Below, piece after piece: positions 1-6,123 of a stretch of DNA of 22,471 nucleotides; position 1 is the stretch's first letter; each line of letters starts with the position of its first letter. The stretch comes from Cyanobacteria bacterium RUI128. GTDB taxonomy: Bacteria; Cyanobacteriota; Vampirovibrionia; Gastranaerophilales; Gastranaerophilaceae. The position numbers and the translations under genes are program-made. A model generated the notes under the pieces. It saw nothing but the letters and a program-made list of their open reading frames with translations. It ran no database searches and was not told the origin of the DNA. The DNA lies in NCBI GenBank assembly GCA_024695725.1, contig JAILHQ010000007.1, forward strand, positions 1 to 22,471, written 5' to 3'.

Positions 1-1
1 A

Positions 2-139
2 ATCGACAGAAAAGATGCAAGATATGACGCTGAACTCGCTGCTTGTGAAAATGAACGCAGTGCTATCAAGAATGAAATGGATACCTTAAAGAACGTTATC
101 AAAGACAACGTTGATAAAACCTTCAAACTCTTCTCATAG
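2..139 (+). CDS. C-terminal end of a GLUG-type coiled-coil protein (5' end outside window)
   Basis: Only the last 45 codons and a TAG stop are inside the window; the gene runs in from the left. The residues are charged and heptad-like, rich in Lys, Asp and Glu, and look like a coiled-coil tail ending in Phe-Lys-Leu-Phe-Ser. They match the C-terminus of the complete protein at 3152-6100 with a single Arg/Lys difference. At DNA level 127 of 139 bases agree (my count), and nearly all the differences are third-position changes. This gene is therefore a tandem-orientation paralogue of that protein. The stop lies 3 bases from the stop of the convergent solute-binding gene, with no room for a terminator between them. 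Function unknown; see the full-length paralogue for domain content. Confidence 0.85.
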   Translation: MDRKDARYDAELAACENERSAIKNEMDTLKNVIKDNVDKTFKLFS

Positions 140-142
140 GGG

Positions 143-949
143 CTAATCTAATTCCCATTTGCGCTTTAACTGCAAGAACACACCACGATGCTCCATATCA
201 GAAATAACATTGTTGACTACTTCTATTATATAGTTTGACTCATCCCCTCTTCTAAAGGCGATACCATAGGAATCTCTTGAATATCTTTTTGATAACAGAA
301 CAACACTAGGGTCTTTCATAGAATAATTTCTGAGAATAGCATCATCAGACGTTATACCAAGAACATGACCGTTTTTTAGCGCTCTGTAGGCTTCGTCATA
401 CGTTTTATACCCCATAACGTGTGCAGTTGGCAAGAGAAACTTAATAGTTTCTTCGGCTGTAGACCCAAAAATAACCCCGACTTCTTTATTGCTCAAATCT
501 CCGAGTGAATGGATATTGCTTCCTCTGTTAACAAGCAGAGCTTGTCCTGTTATGTAATATGCATTGGAAAAATCTGCAAAATGCTGTCTTTTAGGTGTTA
601 TAGTCATCGTTGCAATAATCATATCCACTTTATTCAAATTAAGCAGATACATCCTCTCTGAATCGGCTACAGGCACAAATTTTACCTTTGAAGGGTCGTG
701 AAAAAGCTCTTTTGCAATATTATGCGCAATATCAATATCAAACCCGGCATTTGCCCCCGTAGAATCAATAAAGCCAAATGGCCTAATATCAGTTTTTACA
801 CCTACAATCATATAGCCACGTTCAATAATTGTCTTATAAAGATCTCCTCCCTTTTTTGTAGCTGCATCTTTTGTATAATCGTAACTCCAAAAAATCATCC
901 AACATATTAAAGCAATTATTGCAACAGCTATTAAAACTACTTTCTTCAT
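143..949 (-). CDS. Family 3 extracellular solute-binding protein (amino-acid type), membrane-anchored
   Basis: A 268-residue periplasmic-type binding protein of the SBP_bac_3 family (GlnH/HisJ/PEB1-like), which captures polar amino acids for ABC importers. Residues about 4-22 form one hydrophobic segment after Met-Lys-Lys, acting as a signal peptide or signal anchor. The one Cys there follows Leu-Ile rather than a small residue, so it is not a good lipobox. The family pattern is visible: a Phe-Gly-Phe strand near 58, GFDIDIA near 69-75, the Asp-Met-Ile-Ile-Ala-Thr-Met-Thr hinge strand near 109, and Gly-Val-Ile-Phe-Gly-Ser-Thr-Ala-Glu near 157, where carboxylate ligands usually bind. No permease or ATPase gene is in the window, so it is an orphan here; a sensory or shared-transporter role is possible. 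There is no Shine-Dalgarno sequence and a promoter abuts the ATG. Ligand unknown. Confidence 0.85.
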   Translation of the reverse strand: MKKVVLIAVAIIALICWMIFWSYDYTKDAATKKGGDLYKTIIERGYMIVGVKTDIRPFGFIDSTGANAGFDIDIAHNIAKELFHDPSKVKFVPVADSERMYLLNLNKVDMIIATMTITPKRQHFADFSNAYYITGQALLVNRGSNIHSLGDLSNKEVGVIFGSTAEETIKFLLPTAHVMGYKTYDEAYRALKNGHVLGITSDDAILRNYSMKDPSVVLLSKRYSRDSYGIAFRRGDESNYIIEVVNNVISDMEHRGVFLQLKRKWELD

Positions 950-955
950 ATAAAT

Positions 956-984
956 ATTATCGTATTAATCAAGTTATTTGTAAA
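956..984 (-). promoter_or_regulatory. Promoter of the solute-binding protein gene, apparently leaderless
   Basis: On the minus strand the sequence reads TTTACA (979-984), a 17-base spacer, GATAAT (956-961), then only 6 bases to the ATG at 949. Initiation about 7 bases past the -10 would fall on or next to the start codon, and no Shine-Dalgarno sequence is present. The -35 and -10 each match the sigma-70-type consensus at five of six positions. Confidence 0.6.
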
Positions 985-996
985 CAATGTTATTTT

Positions 997-1025
997 TTGT
1001 AAAAATACAGATTACAGAATAAATA
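997..1025 (+). promoter_or_regulatory. Possible promoter for the formyltransferase/endonuclease IV-like pair
   Basis: TTGTAA (997-1002), a 17-base spacer and TAAATA (1020-1025) lie upstream of the plus-strand pair. An alternative -10 with an extended TGn element is TATTCT at 1031-1036. Neither is strong, and the AT-rich context makes chance matches likely. The 130-base gap between the divergent genes must hold both promoters. Confidence 0.3.
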
Positions 1026-1079
1026 TATGATATTCTATTTGTGTTGGGAAAGTACCAATGTACATACAATGGGTATATT

Positions 1080-2033
1080 ATGGAAAAATTTAAGTTTACT
1101 AAAAGAATATTGTTTTTGGGTGTGCCTGATATGGCATATATCGGACTAGACACACTCTATTATTCCGGTGTGAATATAGTAGGGGTTGTCGGACCAAGAA
1201 CAACCCATACTACATATCAAGCATTCAGAAACTTTGTAAACATGCGAAAGCTAAACTTCATAGAGTACAATACAATTCAGGATGATGAATTTATTTCAAG
1301 AATTAAAGATATGAACATAGACTTAGGGGTTGTTTGTTCGTTTAATGAAAAAATTCCGCAAAAACTTTTGGATGTTATTAAGGGCGGGATATTAAACATA
1401 CACCCGTCATCATTACCTAAATACAGAGGAGGAAACCCTTATTCCAGAGTAATTATGAATGGTGAAACCGAATCAGCAGTTACACTTCATTTTATGTCAG
1501 CAGAATTTGATACTGGTGATATTGTATATCAAGAGCCCTTTCCTATTGATAAAAATGAGACTATGGGCACAATCTTTAACAAAACTAATGCTATTGGATG
1601 TAAAATGCTTTTGAGAGCAGTTATAGAATTCGAACAGACCGGTACTTTACCGAGAATACCACAACCTGTTGGCGATTTTATTAAGGCTCCGAATGTTAAA
1701 GAGTCTGAAAAGTATATAGACTACAATAAAACTGCTACAGAAATAGAAAGAAAAGTAAGAGCACTTAATCCATACATTACAGCTAATACAGTTTATAATA
1801 ATGCAATGGTTCTTGTGCACAAGGTTAGCGTTTCTTCATTACCGAATGTTGAGCAGTTTGCAAACGGTGAAATTTGCAAGATTGAAAATGATAAAATCTA
1901 TATAAAAACCGCCGAGGGCTGTATCACACCTGAAGTTATACAGTTTGCAGGATATTTTATTGGTGATTGTTCGGATTTTATAAGAGTTGTTAGACCAAAG
2001 GTCGGAGATAAATTTCAAAATGGATTCACTTAA
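1080..2033 (+). CDS. Formyltransferase family protein (Fmt-like, two-domain)
   Basis: A 317-residue protein with a formyltransferase catalytic domain (about 8-190) and an Fmt-type C-terminal domain (about 205-315). The catalytic Asn-x-His lies at 106-108, followed by Pro-Ser-Ser-Leu-Pro-Lys-Tyr-Arg-Gly-Gly. The Asp of Asp-Thr-Gly-Asp is at 144, completing the Asn/His/Asp set of 10-formyl-THF-dependent transferases. The C-terminal stretch with Pro-Glu-Val-Ile-Gln-Phe-Ala-Gly resembles the closing strand of Fmt. The best guess is methionyl-tRNA formyltransferase, which formylates initiator Met-tRNA, but no def or other fmt neighbour is present and the Gly-Gly-Asn-Pro loop also fits sugar-nucleotide formyltransferases. 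An in-frame GTG exists at 1041; I prefer the ATG at 1080 because the Rossmann strand starts directly after it. Neither has a clear Shine-Dalgarno. The 3' end overlaps the next gene by 14 bases. Confidence 0.75.
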   Translation: MEKFKFTKRILFLGVPDMAYIGLDTLYYSGVNIVGVVGPRTTHTTYQAFRNFVNMRKLNFIEYNTIQDDEFISRIKDMNIDLGVVCSFNEKIPQKLLDVIKGGILNIHPSSLPKYRGGNPYSRVIMNGETESAVTLHFMSAEFDTGDIVYQEPFPIDKNETMGTIFNKTNAIGCKMLLRAVIEFEQTGTLPRIPQPVGDFIKAPNVKESEKYIDYNKTATEIERKVRALNPYITANTVYNNAMVLVHKVSVSSLPNVEQFANGEICKIENDKIYIKTAEGCITPEVIQFAGYFIGDCSDFIRVVRPKVGDKFQNGFT

Positions 2034-2841
2034 CTTTATTACAGCTGGGATGCCTTTGATTACAGGCAATAAAGGGTATAAAAGAGCTTTTGAGATACTT
2101 GATGAGCTTAATCTTGACGGTATGGAGCTTGAGTTCGTTCACGGGGTTCGTATTAGTAGTGATAATAAAGTTATTGTCAAGAATTCCAAGCTTACAAAAA
2201 CAATTCACGCACCGTTTTATATAAATCTCAATTCAAAAGAGCCTGAAAAAGTTGATGCAAGTGTTCAAAGAATTATAGAAACAGCGAGAGTTGCGAATGA
2301 GGTCGGGGCCTTTAGTATTACTTATCATGCCGCTTTTTATCTTGGAATGGATAAAAAAGATGTTTATAATCAGGTTAAAACTCAGACGAAACTTATAACA
2401 GATACACTCAATGACGAGAAGATTAAAGTTTGGGTTCGCCCTGAAACTACAGGAAAAGCAACTCAGTGGGGTGATTTAGAAGAGATTATCAATCTTTCAA
2501 AAGAATTTGAGTATGTTCTTCCTTGTGTTGATTTTTCACACCTACACGCAAGATATAATGGCATTTCTAATACGTATGACGAGTTTGCCAGAATATTCGA
2601 GCAAATAGGGAATCAACTTGCCGAAAAAAAACCTTTGGAAAACTTCCACGCTCACATTGCAGGCATTGCATACGGAGATAAAGGCGAAAAACACCACCTT
2701 AATCTTGATGAATCTGATTTTAATTACAAGGATCTTCTTAAAGCCTTTAAAGATTTTAACGTTAAAGGCGCAATTGTATGCGAAAGTCCTAATATTGAAA
2801 CCGACTGTAAAATTATGAAAGAGTATTACAACTCACTTTAA
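2020..2841 (+). CDS. Endonuclease IV-like TIM-barrel metalloenzyme
   Basis: A 273-residue protein of the AP-endonuclease-2/xylose-isomerase-like TIM-barrel family, close in size to Nfo (about 285). Nfo cleaves 5' of abasic sites using three zinc ions. Most metal-ligand positions can be traced: His63, His103, Glu142, Asp171, His174, His210 or His212, His225 and Glu255. The motif that reads Asp-x-His-His in Nfo reads Glu-Lys-His-His here (223-226), so one ligand appears to be Asp-to-Glu. It may be a true repair nuclease or a divergent isomerase or epimerase of the same fold. I chose the ATG at 2020, with GGAG about 12 bases upstream, over a TTG at 1987. It overlaps the formyltransferase stop, implying coupled translation. 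No hairpin terminator is visible downstream. Confidence 0.75.
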   Translation: MDSLNFITAGMPLITGNKGYKRAFEILDELNLDGMELEFVHGVRISSDNKVIVKNSKLTKTIHAPFYINLNSKEPEKVDASVQRIIETARVANEVGAFSITYHAAFYLGMDKKDVYNQVKTQTKLITDTLNDEKIKVWVRPETTGKATQWGDLEEIINLSKEFEYVLPCVDFSHLHARYNGISNTYDEFARIFEQIGNQLAEKKPLENFHAHIAGIAYGDKGEKHHLNLDESDFNYKDLLKAFKDFNVKGAIVCESPNIETDCKIMKEYYNSL

Positions 2842-2865
2842 ATTAATGTTTTAAGTATTAAGTAA

Positions 2866-2918
2866 TGTAACAATTTTCAAAATTTTATCGTTTTTGTGTA
2901 AATATTTGTAACAATTTT
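2866..2918. repeat. 12-base direct repeat TGTAACAATTTT, two copies 41 bases apart
   Basis: The identical 12-mer occurs at 2866-2877 and 2907-2918, between the endonuclease IV-like gene and the GLUG gene. The spacing is close to four helical turns, so it could be a paired protein-binding site, but the sequence is AT-rich and chance cannot be excluded. Confidence 0.4.
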
Positions 2919-3029
2919 ATGTATTTTTTTGCCAAAAATGAATGAAATCTGGTGAATTGTGAGATGTAATAATCGCACAGGTAAAATGTGCTTTAAACGC
3001 TGTAATATCAATGCATACCCCTCGTTGTA

Positions 3030-3096
3030 AACGTTTGTAAAGATATCGACGTGAACGTTAAAGATTACGTCTATTAATGACGTAGATATAAACGTT
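3030..3096. repeat. Three AACGTT boxes around a TACGTC/GACGTA inverted repeat
   Basis: The palindromic hexamer AACGTT occurs at 3030-3035, 3054-3059 and 3091-3096. Between the last two lies an inverted repeat with 6-base arms (TACGTC 3066-3071, GACGTA 3079-3084) and a 7-base loop. All lie 55-120 bases before the GLUG start codon, so they could be an operator cluster or structure in the mRNA leader. Function is inferred only from position. Confidence 0.4.
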
Positions 3097-3151
3097 AACA
3101 ATCGCCAATTATGGCAAAACCTAGGGAAAAGAAAAGGAAACAAGCAAGACA

Positions 3152-6100
3152 ATGGGAATGTCGTCATCACAAGCAAGATTGCTTAGCCTAACGGCTAGAA
3201 TGCATGACATAGAACTTAAATCTCAGCGTATCCAGGCTGAGAAGCTTCGTCTTGCGCGTCAATCAGACAAGGTGTATGAAGATTATCTGGTAGCACTTGA
3301 TGCTAAGAAATTACAGTACAAGGCTATTCAGACCGATGGAAGCATTGTGTTCAGAGATGCAACGATGAATGCAATGCAGAACTACTTGTGTGGCGATACG
3401 GATGCAAGCCATGAAGTATTGTTTATGCAGGGAGTTGAGGATGGCCGAATGTATTTAACACCTGCTGTAGCTGCAAAATACGGGCTCACAGACTGTGATT
3501 ACATCGATATGGATCTGGATACGTATCTGATATCTCAAGGCCACCATAAGACTGTCGGAGAGGTGCCGACTCACCCTGTTCCGAGCGGTTTCGACTATAC
3601 CAAACCTACAGGTTATACGCCTGTTGGTGTATCAGTTGTGCCGGGTACTATGCCGACTCCGGTATATACTCCTGTTGCAAATGTTGACGGCTCAGGTGTT
3701 ATTAACTACAAAGATTTCCAAATCGCAAATGTAAAAGAACACTCAATTGATACAAGTGGACTGGAAGAATTTACAACTTCTACTATGCCTGTCGCAGATG
3801 AAGGTAAAACTTACAAAATTAGTTCAGCTGCAAGCTTTATAGCATTTAATGCATACATGGGAAGTGATGATGGATATTATGCAAGCAAAGGTAACACCTT
3901 TGTACTTGCAAACGACATTGATTTTAGTGGTGTTGATTTATCAAATTTAAAATTCACATATTTCCAAGGTACTTTTGATGGAAATGGATATATTATGAAA
4001 AACATCAATATCCAAAAGACATCAGCTACGGTGCATTATAATCACTACTATGACTACGATTTAGATGAATCCGGTAATATCCAGTATGATACTGATGGTA
4101 ATATAAAGTATAAGTACAACCATTTTGAACAAATTGGTGATTCTTTCTGGGGACTATTCTCAAGGAATGCAGGTACAATCAAAAATTTAGGTATAGAGAA
4201 CTATAACGCTAATGTTAATACAACTCAACCACTGGTTTATACATATTATTACCCTGATCATACAGATGTATACAATGAAACATATGCGGTAACCGAATTC
4301 GGTGGAATTGCAGGCACGAACCAAGGTGGCGGTTTAATAGAAAACTGCTGGTTTGACGGTAAGATAACAATTAACGACGTGCCAAGTGGTGACAGAACAC
4401 ATACAGGTGGTCTCTGCGGAACTAACGCTAATGGTTCTACAATAAAAAATTGTAGTGTAACTATTGATTTAACCAACAATGGCGGTCAATGTGTCGGTGG
4501 TGTATCCGGCCACAATGATGGTACTCTTAATTCCTGCTGGGCAACAGGTAATGTTCACACTTGTATCTGGGGTGGCGGGCTTGTTGGTCACAATGATGGT
4601 GTTACAACAATTACAGATTGTATTACCACTGTAAAAGTTACCGGTACTGCTTGTATTGGTGCAGTAGTCGGATGTACAACATATTCAGGTATTGATTCTA
4701 CAGATATGCCGAACCAATCTTTATGGACCAAAAAATCGGGTTATGATATTGCAGATCCGGAAGAATTATTAGAAAAGATTAAGAGTGAATTGACAATTGA
4801 CAACATTGTTTATGACCCGACACTCAACCCTACATTAACAAAAATTGGTGACTGCGCTGATATCGGTACTGATACTTCCTTCAAGATTCTTGTAACTACA
4901 CCGTCAGTTGATCCGACTGATTACACAGGCGGGTTCTATTCTAACGTATATGGTGCTCTTATTAAATCAGGAATGTCATACACTGATGTTGATGAAGAAA
5001 AGGTCAAACAATACGTTGAAAACCTCTATAATTCTACTGATGGCGGTATTAAGATTGCAAACATTAACAACTTCTTATTTGCATATATAAACGGTTCAGG
5101 CGGTTCATCACCATTTATAACCGCTTTGATAAATGATATTAATAGTGGAAGTATATCCGGAACAACTGCATCAGCATATCAATCTACATATACACCAACA
5201 ACACATAAATCTGTTGTTCCTACTGATACTTCTGATGCGTGGAGCCCTTACAGTTCAGGAAGCCTGACTAAAGGTACGGTTACAGGCCCAACGGTTAACA
5301 CATTAAAAGAAGAGATAATGGTTGCGTCTAAGATTGCAGGCACTCCGCTTTCAAGCTCAGATGTTGATAATTGGCTTGCAAAATATGATTTAACAAGCAG
5401 CAAAGACAGGCTTTATCTTGATAACATTGCTCAAAGAATCTTCAAGGGTAATAACTTAAGCACCTTGTGGGGTCAAATCGGATCAGCAGCAAGAATAGAA
5501 GATGAAACCTACTGGCCATATTCACAGTATGACGGTGAATTCAGAACTGAAGATGATGATTTGAATATATCTTATGAAGTCAATTATATAAATGTACCAA
5601 CTGGTGAACCTGCACCTGAATGGTGGGATATGTCAGATCCTGATATTGCAAAAGATGTATCTAAATGGGTACTTTCAAGACACGGCGTTAAGGTTGTAAC
5701 CCCTGAACAGGCTGCAAGTGGTGATTATATATCTAACATGGTAGGAAACGGACTTGGTGTTCTGACTAAATTCTCACCTGAAAACGTATCTGAACTGTCT
5801 ACGCTGTCTATAGACCAAATCAATGCAATGAGCGATTATGACTGGGATAAATTGCTCGGTATTGAAAACACTTCTGTTGCTGTAAATGTATCAGTCAGAG
5901 AAGTTGAAAATGAAGTTAATCTCAAAAAGGCAGAAGCTAAATATGAAGCTGATATGAGAGTAATTGACAGAAAAGATGCTAAATATGATGCAGAACTTGC
6001 TGCTTGTGAAAATGAACGCAGTGCAATCAAGAATGAAATGGATACCTTAAAGAACGTTATCAAAGACAACGTTGATAAGACCTTTAAATTGTTCTCATAA
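3152..6100 (+). CDS. Large GLUG-type beta-helix protein with conserved coiled-coil ends
   Basis: A 982-residue protein without a signal peptide or membrane segment. Residues 1-60 form a basic, Gln/Arg-rich coiled coil. Residues 177-188 (Asn-Val-Asp-Gly-Ser-Gly-Val-Ile...Asp) form one EF-hand/dockerin-like calcium loop. From about 225 to 515 there are right-handed beta-helix repeats of GLUG type: Gly-Thr-Phe-Asp-Gly-Asn-Gly near 273, then Gly-Gly-x-Ala/Val-Gly repeats at 384-513 with nine Cys in about 110 residues. Residues 300-325 are Asp/Tyr-rich. Residues 515-910 are unassigned, and residues 915-982 are a second coiled coil. The C-terminus is nearly identical to that of the partial gene at 2-139. 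GLUG and beta-helix folds are usually surface or extracellular adhesins or carbohydrate-binding proteins. How this one leaves the cell, if it does, is not evident. The stop lies 23 bases from the convergent GH13 stop with no hairpin between. Confidence 0.8.
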   Translation: MGMSSSQARLLSLTARMHDIELKSQRIQAEKLRLARQSDKVYEDYLVALDAKKLQYKAIQTDGSIVFRDATMNAMQNYLCGDTDASHEVLFMQGVEDGRMYLTPAVAAKYGLTDCDYIDMDLDTYLISQGHHKTVGEVPTHPVPSGFDYTKPTGYTPVGVSVVPGTMPTPVYTPVANVDGSGVINYKDFQIANVKEHSIDTSGLEEFTTSTMPVADEGKTYKISSAASFIAFNAYMGSDDGYYASKGNTFVLANDIDFSGVDLSNLKFTYFQGTFDGNGYIMKNINIQKTSATVHYNHYYDYDLDESGNIQYDTDGNIKYKYNHFEQIGDSFWGLFSRNAGTIKNLGIENYNANVNTTQPLVYTYYYPDHTDVYNETYAVTEFGGIAGTNQGGGLIENCWFDGKITINDVPSGDRTHTGGLCGTNANGSTIKNCSVTIDLTNNGGQCVGGVSGHNDGTLNSCWATGNVHTCIWGGGLVGHNDGVTTITDCITTVKVTGTACIGAVVGCTTYSGIDSTDMPNQSLWTKKSGYDIADPEELLEKIKSELTIDNIVYDPTLNPTLTKIGDCADIGTDTSFKILVTTPSVDPTDYTGGFYSNVYGALIKSGMSYTDVDEEKVKQYVENLYNSTDGGIKIANINNFLFAYINGSGGSSPFITALINDINSGSISGTTASAYQSTYTPTTHKSVVPTDTSDAWSPYSSGSLTKGTVTGPTVNTLKEEIMVASKIAGTPLSSSDVDNWLAKYDLTSSKDRLYLDNIAQRIFKGNNLSTLWGQIGSAARIEDETYWPYSQYDGEFRTEDDDLNISYEVNYINVPTGEPAPEWWDMSDPDIAKDVSKWVLSRHGVKVVTPEQAASGDYISNMVGNGLGVLTKFSPENVSELSTLSIDQINAMSDYDWDKLLGIENTSVAVNVSVREVENEVNLKKAEAKYEADMRVIDRKDAKYDAELAACENERSAIKNEMDTLKNVIKDNVDKTFKLFS

Positions 6101-6123
6101 TCCCGTAACAAAATCAATAAACA

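Larger units (their letters stand above)
2842..3151 (+). other. AT-rich 310-base intergenic region / probable long leader of the GLUG gene
   Basis: I see no convincing gene here. It contains a 12-base direct repeat (2866-2877 and 2907-2918), a small hairpin of GCACA (2975-2979) with TGTGC (2987-2991), three AACGTT boxes and a TACGTC/GACGTA inverted repeat (3066-3084). AAGGA near 3134 is a poor Shine-Dalgarno, about 13 bases from the ATG at 3152. No single promoter stands out. I looked for a c-di-GMP-type riboswitch and did not find its conserved core. Confidence 0.5.

Noticed and set aside
1041..1079. GTG start giving a 13-residue N-terminal extension of the formyltransferase
   Set aside because: No Shine-Dalgarno, the extension is not part of the fold, and it overlaps the likely transcription start.
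1987..2019. TTG start of the endonuclease IV-like gene
   Set aside because: A rare start codon inside the previous gene; the ATG at 2020 sits directly before the first barrel strand.
2971..3040. Possible c-di-GMP-type riboswitch (GCACAGG-like start)
   Set aside because: Only the first few bases resemble the consensus; the conserved paired helices and the GGUAG-type segment are missing. Only a 5-base hairpin is present.
2877..3176. 99-codon minus-strand reading frame across the GLUG leader
   Set aside because: TTG start, product rich in Phe/Leu/Ile as expected from antisense AT-rich DNA, and it overlaps the start of a well-supported gene.
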